Assembly: GCF_900107725.1 (NCBI RefSeq)
Contig: NZ_FNQO01000001.1
Span: 1,170,458-1,234,457, forward strand
Direction: 5' to 3'
DNA length: 64,000 nt
Source of the DNA: Microbulbifer marinus
GTDB lineage: Bacteria; Pseudomonadota; Gammaproteobacteria; Pseudomonadales; Cellvibrionaceae
Shown: positions 1 through 9,832 of the stretch, piece after piece
Numbering within the stretch: position 1 is the stretch's first letter
Layout of the letters: every line of letters starts with the position of its first letter
Translations under genes and position numbers: made by a program
The notes under the pieces: generated by a model
Told to the model about the DNA's origin: nothing
The model's database searches: none
Seen by the model: only the letters and a program-made list of their open reading frames with translations

Positions 1-1932
1 GCGGCAGGGCTGGAGCCAGTCCGCGCAGCAGTTGCCAACAGGGTCTCCGCCTACCGGCTCACGCGCGCAGACCTTGCGCCGATTGTCGCCGATATGGAGT
101 TCCTGCACCTCAGGGCCAGCGGGGCGCTGCGCCATAAACTGCACACCCTGGCAGCGGTAAAGAAGCTGCAATCGGCTGGCCTGGTAGAGTGGGTGGAGCC
201 GAATTACCTATATCGCAGCACATTAATCCCGAACGACCAGCACAATCATTTGCAGTGGCATTACCGCCAGGTTCGGCTACCGCAGGCCTGGGACATCACT
301 ACCGGCAGCGCCGATGTCATCGTCGCCGTGCTGGACACGGGTGTTTTCAGCGATCACCCCGACATCCGAGACAAACTCGTTGATGGATACGACTTCATCA
401 GCGACGCGACATACGCCGTCGATGGCGACGGCATCGACAGCAACCCGGAAGATCCCGGCGACAAGACACTGCAGAATCGCAGCTCCTGGCACGGCACCCA
501 CGTGAGCGGTACCGTGGGCGCCGCCACCGACAACGGCACCGGTGTCAGTGGCGCCGGCTGGAAGACGCGAATAATGCCTTTGCGCGTCATCGGCACCTCC
601 GGCGGCAACAGCGCGGATGTTGCCCAGGCGGTTCGCTACGCAGCCGGTCTCGCCAACGACTCCGGCACCGTGCCGGCCCGGCGCGCGGATATTATCAACA
701 TGAGCTTCGGTGGCGCCGGACGCTCACAAACCCTGCAAACGGCTATCGATGATGCGCGCGCCGCCGGCGTGATAGTGGTTGCAGCGGCTGGCAACGACAA
801 CAGCGAAACCCAATTCTACCCCGCGGCAATGAACGGCGTGATCGCCGTGAGCGCGACCGACTACAACCGCAACAAGGCCCCCTATTCCAATTTCGGCAGC
901 TGGGTGGACCTCGCGGCACCGGGCGGCAATATGGGCGTAGACGCCAATGGCGACGGCTACGGCGATGGTGTTATCAGCACCCACGTCAACGAGGGTTCCG
1001 GCCTGGCACCCGCCTACAGCGTCCTGCAGGGCACTTCAATGGCGAGCCCCCATGTGGCGGCTGTGTTGGCACTGATGAAAGCCGTCAATAGACAGCTATC
1101 CCCGGACGACGTTGATGCACTGCTGAGCCAGGGAAAGCTGACCCGGGATATCGGCGATGCTGGCAGAGACAAGTTTTTCGGCATGGGTCTGATCGATGCC
1201 TTCAAGGCCGTCGAGGCGGCTTCGGGCCCGGTAACGGTGCCGGTACTGGCCGCGGAGCCCCACAGCCTGAATTTTGGCAGCACACACGCCACACTCGAGG
1301 TGGATATAAAAAATATTGGCGCCGACGGTGCGCGCATTACGGGCGATGCCGCCTCTGCGGCAAAATGGATCAAGGCTGTGGAGGCCGTACAGACCGACAC
1401 CAACGGCTTTGGCCGCTACCGTATCAGCGTCAGCCGCGCGGAACTGGCCGACGGCGCCTATTCAACCGATATCCGCTTTCCCGTAGAGGGCTCCAGCGAC
1501 TTTGCGCTGCGCGCAAACATGAAAGTGGGCGGGTCAGATAACGCGGGCGACGCAGGCTACCTCTATATCCTGCTGCTGAAAGAAGGTGCAGACGGGGACG
1601 GCGATGGCTCAGCGGAGCTGCAAATCGTCGCCCAACAGGCTAAAGCCGCCAGTGAGGGTAGCTACAGTTTTCATTTTACCAATGTGCCCGCCGGCGAATA
1701 CCTGATCGCCGCCGGCTCTGATATCGACGGCGACGGTTTTATCTGCGGTCGGGGTGAGGCGTGCGCGATGTTCCCCGGTAGGGATTTCGCCAACCCGATT
1801 GCGCTCCGCACGAGCCTCAGCGGCCAGGATTTTGTCGTCGATTACGACGATGATATCGACAGTGGCGGCCAACAGCTCGGCCCCGTGCAGGTGCTGGCGC
1901 CGGACCCGATTCGTTTGAGAGCACTCCCCTAG
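1..1932 (+). CDS. S8 family serine peptidase, 5' end outside window
   Basis: This is a secreted subtilisin-like protease whose reading frame is open to the first base, so the signal peptide and part of the propeptide lie upstream. Counting from the internal ATG at base 94, the catalytic triad is Asp81 (VLDTGV), His133 (HGTHVSG) and Ser315 (GTSMASPH). The oxyanion Asn is in AAGNDN at about residue 234. Residues before about 45 look like an inhibitor I9-type propeptide. After the catalytic domain (ending near residue 375) comes a beta-rich domain (about 385-480) and then a carboxypeptidase-regulatory-like segment with acidic DGDGDG and DIDGDG stretches that may bind calcium. It probably degrades extracellular protein. 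The family call is firm; the substrate is unknown. Confidence 0.93.
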   Translation, partial: AAGLEPVRAAVANRVSAYRLTRADLAPIVADMEFLHLRASGALRHKLHTLAAVKKLQSAGLVEWVEPNYLYRSTLIPNDQHNHLQWHYRQVRLPQAWDITTGSADVIVAVLDTGVFSDHPDIRDKLVDGYDFISDATYAVDGDGIDSNPEDPGDKTLQNRSSWHGTHVSGTVGAATDNGTGVSGAGWKTRIMPLRVIGTSGGNSADVAQAVRYAAGLANDSGTVPARRADIINMSFGGAGRSQTLQTAIDDARAAGVIVVAAAGNDNSETQFYPAAMNGVIAVSATDYNRNKAPYSNFGSWVDLAAPGGNMGVDANGDGYGDGVISTHVNEGSGLAPAYSVLQGTSMASPHVAAVLALMKAVNRQLSPDDVDALLSQGKLTRDIGDAGRDKFFGMGLIDAFKAVEAASGPVTVPVLAAEPHSLNFGSTHATLEVDIKNIGADGARITGDAASAAKWIKAVEAVQTDTNGFGRYRISVSRAELADGAYSTDIRFPVEGSSDFALRANMKVGGSDNAGDAGYLYILLLKEGADGDGDGSAELQIVAQQAKAASEGSYSFHFTNVPAGEYLIAAGSDIDGDGFICGRGEACAMFPGRDFANPIALRTSLSGQDFVVDYDDDIDSGGQQLGPVQVLAPDPIRLRALP

Positions 1933-2156
1933 CTACCGGCAACCAGGCAATAACAACCCGCTGGCCGAGCGTAAAGTCAGCGTCTGTCTCTTACTTCCTC
2001 CAAATAGACCATTTTCGCGACAGATTTGTTGAAACATCTGCGCCATGAGCTACATATCTCTTTGCGGAACAAAATACCCGCCCAAAAACGGATTTTGAGA
2101 ATAACTACCCGCTAAGACCAGCTGAGCTAATAACACAGAACAAGGATCTATCTCTC

Positions 2157-3221
2157 ATGCGCCTAATTCCTTTTCTCCTGATGCCGGTGGGGCTCATCAC
2201 CATGTTGCCGGCCAGTGCGGCCGGGCCGGAAGATGGATATTTAGACTTAACGCCCTATATCAGCCGCGTCGACAAGGACCGCAACACCGAACGCCAGGCC
2301 GGCGGCATGCGCGCCGCCTACGGCTGGGGCTGGCAGGGCCCCTGGTATTCCGAAGTGCAGGTGTTCGGCGCCATATTGGAAACGGAAGATTTCTTTGATA
2401 CGAACGAGTTTACCGATCAGTCCGACTACTACATGTACGGTGTCGGTTTTGATGTCGCGTACAACTTCGGCGATCGAGACGGCTACACGCCCTACGTGCT
2501 GGCCGGACTCGGCGCCGTATACGACGACGTACTGCCGGATAAGGACGACTCCACCAATGCCTTTTTCAATGTCGCCGCCGGTATCACCACGCAGGAAATC
2601 TCGCGCCGCGGCATCCGCCTGCGCAGTGAAATACGCTACATGCACGACCGTTTTGAAAACGGCATGAACGACTGGCAACTGGCCTTCGGCATCAGTATTC
2701 CGCTGCGCTGCCCGCCCGCCCCAGCGCCAACCATCGCCGCCGCACCACCGCCGGTCGAGGAGCGCGCCCCGGTTGAAGTCCAGCCGCTGGACTCCGATGG
2801 CGACGGCGTATTCGACCGCGACGACCGCTGTCCCGATACGCTGCCGGGGGCCCAAGTCGACAGCGATGGCTGCGTAATCGCCAATCAGGTCATCAAGCTG
2901 GAAAATATCCAATTCGAAACCAACTCGGCGACGCTGACACCCGCAGCACAGGACGCACTGCTCCAGGTCGTCCGCTCGCTGCGCAGCCAGCCGGGCAACG
3001 AAATCGAAATTGCCGGCCACACCGACAGCCAGGGCAATGCCAACTACAACCTGAAACTGTCGCAGGACAGGGCCAACTCAGTGCGCGCCTTTATGATCAA
3101 CAACGGCATCGATGCTGCGCGACTGTCAGCTAACGGCTACGGTGAGCAGCAACCGGTCGCGCCCAATGACACTCCGAGCGGGCGCGCACAGAACCGGCGT
3201 GTGGAGATGCGCTTCCGTTAA
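2157..3221 (+). CDS. OmpA-family outer membrane protein with TSP3-like linker
   Basis: A 354-residue outer membrane protein tying the envelope to peptidoglycan. A signal peptide (about residues 1-22, ending ASAA) is followed by an OmpA-like eight-strand barrel (about 25-185), a Pro/Ala-rich linker, a calcium-binding thrombospondin type-3-like stretch (DSDGDGVFDRDDRCPD, about 215-230) and a C-terminal OmpA peptidoglycan-binding domain with GHTDSQGNANYN (about 285-297). It stands alone and is followed by a strong terminator. Length and order of parts match porin-type OmpA proteins such as OprF relatives. The role in cell-wall anchoring comes from the family; nothing in the sequence shows whether it also forms a pore. 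Confidence 0.92.
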   Translation: MRLIPFLLMPVGLITMLPASAAGPEDGYLDLTPYISRVDKDRNTERQAGGMRAAYGWGWQGPWYSEVQVFGAILETEDFFDTNEFTDQSDYYMYGVGFDVAYNFGDRDGYTPYVLAGLGAVYDDVLPDKDDSTNAFFNVAAGITTQEISRRGIRLRSEIRYMHDRFENGMNDWQLAFGISIPLRCPPAPAPTIAAAPPPVEERAPVEVQPLDSDGDGVFDRDDRCPDTLPGAQVDSDGCVIANQVIKLENIQFETNSATLTPAAQDALLQVVRSLRSQPGNEIEIAGHTDSQGNANYNLKLSQDRANSVRAFMINNGIDAARLSANGYGEQQPVAPNDTPSGRAQNRRVEMRFR

Positions 3222-3244
3222 TTAGAGAGACGCTCTCGCTGAAG

Positions 3245-3272
3245 AAAAGACCCGGCATCCGCCGGGTCTTTT
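3245..3272 (+). terminator. Rho-independent terminator of the OmpA gene
   Basis: A perfect 12-bp stem (AAAAGACCCGGC with GCCGGGTCTTTT) and a four-base ATCC loop starts 24 bases after the OmpA stop. The 3' arm ends in a run of T, and the 5' arm begins with A, so it could work in both directions. Confidence 0.9.
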
Positions 3273-4028
3273 CTTTGATGCCCGCCCCGCACTGCCCCAA
3301 GGCAAAAAATCGGGGGCCGATTGGACAAGGTGCAATTCTTGGTCTACCCCCGTCCACAGAATCTGTGGATATCTCTGTGAACAAAGCACAGGCAATCGCC
3401 GCCAGCGCCCATGGTACCGCTGTCACCTTTTTGTGAAGAAAATTTAACCAAGGACAGAACCGTTTAAAAATCAATAAGTTACGGCACCTAATAAATTGAC
3501 ATTGACAACAAATACCGCTAACTGCCGCGTGTCTTCGGATGATATTTGGCTGTGGAAAGAGGAGCACGGAAAGGCGGTAAAGTGTGCATGACGGGTGAAG
3601 GCGAGATCCCCTCACCCGGTGCCGGTTAGCGGTTACTCCCACTTGATTATCAGCGAGCCGCGAAAGCCAGCGATAACGCGAGTTTTGCAATTAGCTCTCC
3701 GGGTCCAGCACTTCGTATAGCCGAAAGGCAACATCCCGCTCCTCCGGTGGTTGTCCGATCACCGGAAATCCTGACTCAATTACCGAAAACAGTCCTGTAT
3801 AAACCGGCAAGAGCGATAGTTACGTCAACGCGCAGGTGGATTCCGGGTTGGTATTGGAGCCGGGCGGGTTGAGATTGCGGGATTTGAGCATATTGCGCCT
3901 GTGAAATTATACCCGTGAGTATATACTCATACGTATAATCTTCTGAGACCATAGGTGGCCAGGAAGCCGGATGTGAGGAATGACCACTTTCAGGTCTCCG
4001 GTTTCCCGAGAACAGAAAGGACTTTGAC
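3273..4028. other. 756-bp intergenic region with palindromes and a short coding-like stub
   Basis: No complete gene is supported here. It contains a tight palindrome with DnaA-box-like halves at 3353-3369, an AT-rich stretch (about 3425-3510) with two tandem TTGACA hexamers at 3496-3507, and a 42-codon minus-strand stub ending at a stop at 3691-3693 (C-terminus FRLYEVLDPES) with no start or ribosome site. The right end holds the operator-like palindrome of the TetR gene. Confidence 0.6.
3916..3939 (+). promoter_or_regulatory. Palindromic operator and -10 box upstream of the TetR gene
   Basis: TGAGTATATACTCA at 3916-3929 is a perfect 14-bp palindrome, directly followed by a second palindrome ATACGTAT (3929-3936) and an exact TATAAT (3934-3939). 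The start codon of the TetR gene is 90 bases downstream. TetR repressors bind palindromes overlapping their own promoters, so autoregulation is likely, but no clear -35 is seen and the binding is inferred. Confidence 0.55.
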
Positions 4029-4700
4029 GTGAGCAAACAGTCACAACGCACCGGAAAAACTGACAGCGAAGCCGTAGAGATTGGCCTGCGTGGCGCAGTG
4101 GTGCGCGATCCGAGCCAGCGAGAAGCGCAGCGCCAAAGGGCCCTGATCGCCGCCGCCAGGGTGTTCGCGCGCCAGGGTTACGAAGCCGCGACGATGAATG
4201 AGATTGCCAAGGAATTCGGGGTCAGCAAGGGAGTCCTCTACTACCAGTTCCGGAGCAAGCAAGAGCTGATCATGGAAACTCGGAGGGCGGCATCCGGCAG
4301 GGCTGCTGATCGCTTGGAGGAGATTGTGAACAAGCCTCTGCCCGCCCTGGAGCGAATGAGGCAGGCCCTGAATGACCTGATCGCCATGAACTTTGATGAG
4401 CTTGCGCGGCACGTCATTCTGACCTCCCTGCGGTTTGGATTGGATCAGGAGTATGCGGACCAGGTACGCGCGGTTGAACGCCGCTATGAGCAACTTTTGA
4501 TTTCGCTACTCGAGGAAGGAATGGCTGAAGGTGCCTTCGTGAAAGCCGATCCCAAACTGACTGCATTTACTCTGATAGGCGCAGCCATGGCACCGGCCAC
4601 GTGGTTTCGCCCCGATGGACAACTTAGCGAAGCTGAGATCGTTGACGGCCTAACAACACAGTTACTCCGCAGTATCACGCCATCGGTGGTTGTTGACTGA
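4029..4700 (+). CDS. TetR/AcrR family transcriptional regulator
   Basis: A 223-residue one-domain-plus-HTH repressor. The N-terminal TetR helix-turn-helix lies at about residues 35-80 and includes MNEIAKEFGVSKGVLYYQF; the C-terminal half is the helical ligand-binding domain. It starts with GTG, preceded by AGAAAGGA at a good distance. It sits 60 bp upstream of the acyl-CoA carboxylase gene and is co-oriented with it and the acyl-CoA ligase, so it probably senses an acyl-CoA or the free acid and controls this unit. The ligand cannot be told from sequence. The palindrome at 3916-3929 is the best operator candidate. Confidence 0.9.
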   Translation: MSKQSQRTGKTDSEAVEIGLRGAVVRDPSQREAQRQRALIAAARVFARQGYEAATMNEIAKEFGVSKGVLYYQFRSKQELIMETRRAASGRAADRLEEIVNKPLPALERMRQALNDLIAMNFDELARHVILTSLRFGLDQEYADQVRAVERRYEQLLISLLEEGMAEGAFVKADPKLTAFTLIGAAMAPATWFRPDGQLSEAEIVDGLTTQLLRSITPSVVVD

Positions 4701-4760
4701 GCGGGTAATAGCCGGGAAGTGCCCGGAAGCAAAGACGCGTGACAAGACAGGGGTAAACAG

Positions 4761-7700
4761 ATGGAAAGGATCTTAATTGCCAATCGGGGCGAAATCGCGA
4801 TTCGCATTATCCGGGCGGCTCGACAGCTAGGTATAGAGACGGTTGCGGTATGCGCGAAGGATGATGTGAATTCACTGCACTTCAGTTATGCCGATCAATC
4901 GTGCGAATTGCCACGGCAGGGTGCCGCTGCCTACCTCGATCAGCAGGCACTGATCGATGTTGCCCAAAAGACCGGGTGTACGGCTGTCCACCCGGGTTAT
5001 GGTTTTTTGAGTGAGAATGCTGACTTTGCCCGGCGTTGCGCCACTGCAGGTATCCGCTTTATCGGACCGGCGCCGGAAATCCTTGACCTGTTTGGCAGCA
5101 AGGTAAAGGCATTGCAGCTGGCCGGCGAAATCGGTGTCCCGGTTATGCCCGGCACATCAGAGCCCACCAGTCTTGAAGCTGCACGCGCTTTTGCAGAGGA
5201 ACATGGTGCCGTCATGCTCAAGGCCCTGGCTGGTGGCGGTGGCCGGGGCATGCGCGTTGTTCTCGACCCGCGCGAACTGGAAGAGGCCTATGAACGTTGC
5301 CGTTCCGAGGCACTGCAAGCATTTGGCAATGGCGACCTGTACGTTGAAAAACTGTTGGTGAAAGCTCGCCATATTGAAGTACAGGTTGTCGGGGATGGTT
5401 CAGGCAAGGTTTGCCACCTTTGGGAGCGCGATTGTACGGTCCAGCGTCGCCATCAGAAGTTGCTTGAGATCGCTCCCAGCCCGACCTTAGATAGCAACCT
5501 GCGAGATCGCATTCTCGACGCCGCTCTCAGCCTGGCGTCGCACGTCAAATACGACAATATCGGCACCTTTGAATTTCTCGTTTCGGACGACAGTTTCTGG
5601 TTCATGGAGGCGAATCCGCGCCTGCAGGTCGAGCATACCGTGACCGAAGAAGTTACCGGGGTAGATCTGGTTCAGACACAGATCCGCATTGCATCGGGAT
5701 TTTCCCTCGAGGACCTTGGATTACAGCAGTCTCCTGCGCTCAACGGCTTTGCCATACAGGCAAGAGTCAACCTTGAGGAGATAGCTGCCGATGGAACCAC
5801 TATACCGAAGGCCGGTTTACTCCGGGCGTTTGCACCACCCTCTGGCCCGGGAATCCGGGTGGACACCTATGGCTACAGCGGCTATCAAACCAGCCTTCGC
5901 TATGACTCCCTGATTGCCAAAGTAATTGCCCGAGGCACTGATTTTTTACAGGCCATCGGTAAGGTGGCAGGTGCCCTCGGCGAGTTCCATATTGAGAATA
6001 TTCCCACCAACATGCCCCTGCTTCGCGCGGTACTTGGGCATCCCGTGTTTATGAACGGTGACTATAGTACGTCGTTCATCTCTGACTACAGCAATGAGTT
6101 GCAGGAGTGCATCGGCAGCCAGACGAGTATCACCCCTCCGGTGACCTTACACAACGACCGGGATTCCAGTGCACCTTCTGAGGTGGCGACTGACCTGCCC
6201 GAAGATTACGACCCGGCCAATGCCATCTTCACGCCGATGGAAGGCTTCGTGCTCTCCGTGGAAGTGGAAGTTGGCGATGAGGTATGCCAGGGCGATGCGC
6301 TGATGGTGATCGAGGCCATGAAAATGGAGCATCTGGTGCGGGCGGAGCACGATGGTGTTGTCACGGCAATCTGCGCCAATACCGGCGAGGCCATCAAGGA
6401 TAAAAGCCTGCTGTTGGTGGTTGAACCCAGCGATTCCATCGAACGCTCTGCCAGTCGCAGGCAAACTGCCGCCGACGAGGAACAGGACTGGAGCGCGGAA
6501 GTCGAGGAGATCAATCACCGTCTGCAACTGGCCTATGAGATGGGTGGCCCGGACAAGGTTGCCAAGCAAAAGGCGAAAGGCAAGCTGACCGCCCGCGAGC
6601 GTATTGTTGCCCTGGCGGATGAGGGCAGCTTCACCGAGATCGGTGCCCTGACCGGTTTCAGTGAGTATGACGAAAACGGCAATCTGATTTCCCTGCAGCC
6701 AGCCAACTTCATCGCAGGGCTGGCCAGTATCGCCGGGCAACGGGTCACCCTCGGTGTAGACGATTTCACCCTGAGAGCCGGTTCCGGTGATTCGGCTATC
6801 CATGAAAAGCAAATTTTCCTTGAGAACTATGCGCGTGAAATGCGCCTGCCGGTAGTGCGCCTGTTGGACGGTGCGTCTGGCGGCGGCAGCGTAAAGCTGG
6901 CGATGGAAAAAGGCTTTCACTATTTGCCCGTTAACCCGGGCTGGGATGCAGTGGTCGAAAACCTGTCCCTGGTCCCGGTGATATCTGCCTGCCTCGGCCC
7001 GACGGTTGGTCTCGGGGCGGCAAGATTGGTCATGTCCCACTTCGCCATCATGGTGCGCGGGACCAGCCAGGTATTCAGCGCGGGCCCCCCTATCGTCAAG
7101 GGCAGTACCGGAGAAGCTGTCAGCGCCGCCGAACTGGGTGGTGCCGATGTCCATGCGGACAACGGCATCGTGGAACGCATCGTTGATTCCGAGGCAGAAG
7201 CCTTCGAGGCCATTCGCACCTTGCTGTCCTATCTGCCGAGAAATGTCGATGAACTGCCAGCTCGCATTGAGTGTACCGACCCGGTTAATCGTCGCGATGA
7301 CAGGCTGTTGAAAGCTATCCCGCACAATGAGAGAAAACCGTACGATGTGCAGGTGATCCTGCAGTCCATTTTCGATCAGGGTTCCCTGTTTACCTATGCC
7401 GAATATGGTGGTTCCACCATTACCGCGCTGGCACGTCTCGATGGCTACCCCGTGGGTGTACTGGCGAGCAACCCTTTCAAAGGCGCGACCATGTCCGTTG
7501 AAGGTGCCCAGGCTCTCACGCGCTTTATCGACCTGTGCGAAACCTTCCACTTGCCTATCGTCAGCCTGACTGACCAGGGCGGGGTTTCTATCGGTTCTGC
7601 GGCAGAAAAGCTCGGCACCATTCGCCACGGTGTGCGCGCCATCTCGGCCGTCTACCAGGCCAGGGTTCCCCAGGCCGAGGTAATTTTGCGCAGGGTATTT

Positions 7701-8033
7701 GGCGTTGGTGGAGCGGGCATGGTGAACCGTCATCGTGCCGCACCCTGCTGGTCGTGGCCATCCGGCACCTGGGGCTCACTGCCCTCCAAGGGCGGTATCG
7801 AGGCAGCATTCAACGCCCACCTGAACACCGTAGAAGATCGTGAAGCCGAACTGGAGCGTCTCAATAAAGAGATGGAGAACATTGCGTCTCCCTTTAGAAC
7901 GGCTGAACACTTCGGCGTTCAGAATATGATCGATCCCCGTGATAGCCGGCCGCTCCTCTGCGAGTGGGTAAAGGATGCCTATTACCGGTTGCCGCAGATG
8001 CTGGGCAAGCCTGCATTCGGTACCCGCCCGTGA
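4761..8033 (+). CDS. Single-chain biotin-dependent acyl-CoA carboxylase (BC-BCCP-CT fusion)
   Basis: A 1090-residue protein holding all parts of an acyl-CoA carboxylase. Residues 1-450 are the ATP-grasp biotin carboxylase, with the glycine loop GGGGRGM (about 155-165) and the catalytic EANPRLQVEH at 283-292. A biotinyl domain follows, with the biotin lysine K521 in EAMKMEH. From about 560 to the end are the N and C carboxyltransferase domains (DGASGGGSVK, GTSQVFSAGPP, KGGIEAAF). Acetyl- and propionyl-CoA carboxylases normally split these over two to four chains. Fusions of this order and length are known as single-chain long-chain acyl-CoA carboxylases. The substrate is not evident; the adjacent acyl-CoA ligase suggests an exogenous acid. 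The start is ATG, 60 bp after the TetR gene. Confidence 0.9.
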   Translation: MERILIANRGEIAIRIIRAARQLGIETVAVCAKDDVNSLHFSYADQSCELPRQGAAAYLDQQALIDVAQKTGCTAVHPGYGFLSENADFARRCATAGIRFIGPAPEILDLFGSKVKALQLAGEIGVPVMPGTSEPTSLEAARAFAEEHGAVMLKALAGGGGRGMRVVLDPRELEEAYERCRSEALQAFGNGDLYVEKLLVKARHIEVQVVGDGSGKVCHLWERDCTVQRRHQKLLEIAPSPTLDSNLRDRILDAALSLASHVKYDNIGTFEFLVSDDSFWFMEANPRLQVEHTVTEEVTGVDLVQTQIRIASGFSLEDLGLQQSPALNGFAIQARVNLEEIAADGTTIPKAGLLRAFAPPSGPGIRVDTYGYSGYQTSLRYDSLIAKVIARGTDFLQAIGKVAGALGEFHIENIPTNMPLLRAVLGHPVFMNGDYSTSFISDYSNELQECIGSQTSITPPVTLHNDRDSSAPSEVATDLPEDYDPANAIFTPMEGFVLSVEVEVGDEVCQGDALMVIEAMKMEHLVRAEHDGVVTAICANTGEAIKDKSLLLVVEPSDSIERSASRRQTAADEEQDWSAEVEEINHRLQLAYEMGGPDKVAKQKAKGKLTARERIVALADEGSFTEIGALTGFSEYDENGNLISLQPANFIAGLASIAGQRVTLGVDDFTLRAGSGDSAIHEKQIFLENYAREMRLPVVRLLDGASGGGSVKLAMEKGFHYLPVNPGWDAVVENLSLVPVISACLGPTVGLGAARLVMSHFAIMVRGTSQVFSAGPPIVKGSTGEAVSAAELGGADVHADNGIVERIVDSEAEAFEAIRTLLSYLPRNVDELPARIECTDPVNRRDDRLLKAIPHNERKPYDVQVILQSIFDQGSLFTYAEYGGSTITALARLDGYPVGVLASNPFKGATMSVEGAQALTRFIDLCETFHLPIVSLTDQGGVSIGSAAEKLGTIRHGVRAISAVYQARVPQAEVILRRVFGVGGAGMVNRHRAAPCWSWPSGTWGSLPSKGGIEAAFNAHLNTVEDREAELERLNKEMENIASPFRTAEHFGVQNMIDPRDSRPLLCEWVKDAYYRLPQMLGKPAFGTRP

Positions 8034-8079
8034 TTGGGCAGGTCATGAAAATTCTGACAAAAAGCCAGGAGCACTAAAA

Positions 8080-9798
8080 ATGAATGAACATCAATTGACT
8101 CAGCTGCTTCGCGCTGATGAGGAAATAGTCACCAAAAAACTGGATTTCTGGGCCAAGGAAGCGGGTGACAGAACCTTCTTTTATTACGGTGAAGACGATG
8201 TCACTTTGACCTACGCGGAGTTTGCCAGGCGCACTGATGACATTGCCGGCAACCTGGCGGCGATGGGCATTGAGAAGGGTGACCACGTGAGCGTGTTTTC
8301 GACAAACTCACTGTTATGCACCCTGATGATGTTTGGTATCTGGAAGGCCGGTGCAGTGTACTGCCCGATCAATTTCTCGTTTTCCGGGCGCCTGCTGGCA
8401 TATCAGGTGAATGACACCGCGCCAAAGCTGCTTGTGACCGCGCCGGACCTGCTTCCAAGAGTGAATGAGATCGCTGAGGAACTCGAAAGCTCACCAGCGG
8501 TGGCGGTTTATCAAGCACCCGAGGGCAGCCATGATTACGTTGCCGAGTTACCGGCTGTTCTCCCGTCTCTCAAGGCCGTTCCCTGGTCAGAACTTACCAA
8601 GGCAGCGAGCCGGCCAGACATTACCGTAAGCTTCGACGATCCGGCTAATCTGGTCTACACCTCCGGCACGACCGGCCCCTCCAAAGGGGTGGTTCAGCCC
8701 TACCGCTGGATGGCGGGGTACACCTATGGAATGCGGGTACTCATGACACCGGATGATGTCATCTACAATGACCTCCCGCTCTACCATGTTGGTGGCGCCA
8801 TCGCGAATGTCTGTCGCGCAGCCTGGGCCGGCTGTGAGGTAGCCGTATGGAACCGCTTCAGTCCTAATGATTTCTGGAATCGCATTCATGCGAGAAAGGT
8901 GACATCGGCGATTCTTCTCGATGTCATGCTTCCCTGGTTGACGAAAGCCGAGCCGCGCGATGATGACCGCCAGAACACCCTGAACAAGGTCCACATGCAG
9001 CCGCTGCCGCTGAACCATGCGGAATTTGCCCAGCGTTTCGGTATCGACTTCGTACACGCAGGTTTTGGCCAGACCGAGACCGGCATGGGTGCGTTTGTCA
9101 TACTGAAAGAGCTGGAAGAAGGTCAGGGTACACCTCCTGATCAATACCAGGGTTTGAGCCACAGCGAGCTGGAAAAAGTCGCTGAAGAATCCGGCCTGCT
9201 CCTCATGGCCGGTGGCAAGGCAATTAAAAAAGGCTTGATGGGATACCCTTCCCCATTCCTTGAGGTCTCTGTTCGCAATCAGGACGATGAAGAATGTCGG
9301 GCTGGTGAGCCGGGACAGTTGGCCTATCGCCCCAGACTACCCGGACTGCTTCTCCATTCATATTTGGGTAAGCCGGAAAAAACGATAGAGGCTTTCAAAA
9401 ACCTGTGGTTCCACACCGGAGATGCCGCTGTCCTGGATAAGGATGGACTGCTCTATTTCGTTGATCGTCTGGGTGACCGGATTCGTGTTCGCGGTGAAAA
9501 TCTCTCCTCCTTCCAGGTAGAGGATATGCTGCTGCAACTCTCAGGCGTGAAGATTTGCGCTGTAGTCGGCATCCCCAGTGACGAAGGTGATGAGGACGAC
9601 ATCGCGGCCTTTATCGTGCCGTCAGAGAATGAAAACTTGACGGAAGATGCTATTCATTCGTACTCGAACGACAACCTGCCCAAGTTTATGCGGCCACGAT
9701 ATATCCGGATCGTCGATGAGGTGCCTCAAACACCAACCAACAAGATCGAGAAGTACAAACTACGTAACATGATCATGCACGAGCTCGGCCGAGCGTAG
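8080..9798 (+). CDS. AMP-forming acyl-CoA ligase
   Basis: A 572-residue ANL-superfamily enzyme that should activate a carboxylic acid with ATP and CoA. It shows the P-loop YTSGTTGPSKG (about residues 192-203), the A5 motif GFGQTETGMG (about 326-335), the A7/A8 region FHTGDAA and DRIRVRGENLS (about 445-475) and the catalytic lysine in PTNKIEKYK near 559. The ATG at 8080 is chosen because AGGA precedes it; an in-frame start further upstream would overlap the carboxylase gene. It lies 46 bp after the carboxylase gene, so the two are likely one transcript: ligase product feeds the carboxylase. Similar to crotonobetaine/carnitine- and fatty-acid-CoA ligases; exact substrate open. Confidence 0.9.
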   Translation: MNEHQLTQLLRADEEIVTKKLDFWAKEAGDRTFFYYGEDDVTLTYAEFARRTDDIAGNLAAMGIEKGDHVSVFSTNSLLCTLMMFGIWKAGAVYCPINFSFSGRLLAYQVNDTAPKLLVTAPDLLPRVNEIAEELESSPAVAVYQAPEGSHDYVAELPAVLPSLKAVPWSELTKAASRPDITVSFDDPANLVYTSGTTGPSKGVVQPYRWMAGYTYGMRVLMTPDDVIYNDLPLYHVGGAIANVCRAAWAGCEVAVWNRFSPNDFWNRIHARKVTSAILLDVMLPWLTKAEPRDDDRQNTLNKVHMQPLPLNHAEFAQRFGIDFVHAGFGQTETGMGAFVILKELEEGQGTPPDQYQGLSHSELEKVAEESGLLLMAGGKAIKKGLMGYPSPFLEVSVRNQDDEECRAGEPGQLAYRPRLPGLLLHSYLGKPEKTIEAFKNLWFHTGDAAVLDKDGLLYFVDRLGDRIRVRGENLSSFQVEDMLLQLSGVKICAVVGIPSDEGDEDDIAAFIVPSENENLTEDAIHSYSNDNLPKFMRPRYIRIVDEVPQTPTNKIEKYKLRNMIMHELGRA

Positions 9799-9832
9799 TT
9801 AATAGTACTGTTGGAATGACAAAACTGGCCGC

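Noticed and set aside
3130..3690. 186-codon minus-strand frame overlapping the OmpA gene end
   Set aside because: It crosses a strong terminator and the OmpA coding region and shows no protein family features.
6147..7733. 528-codon minus-strand frame inside the acyl-CoA carboxylase gene
   Set aside because: Antisense shadow in G+C-rich coding DNA; the carboxyltransferase domain on the other strand is fully conserved.
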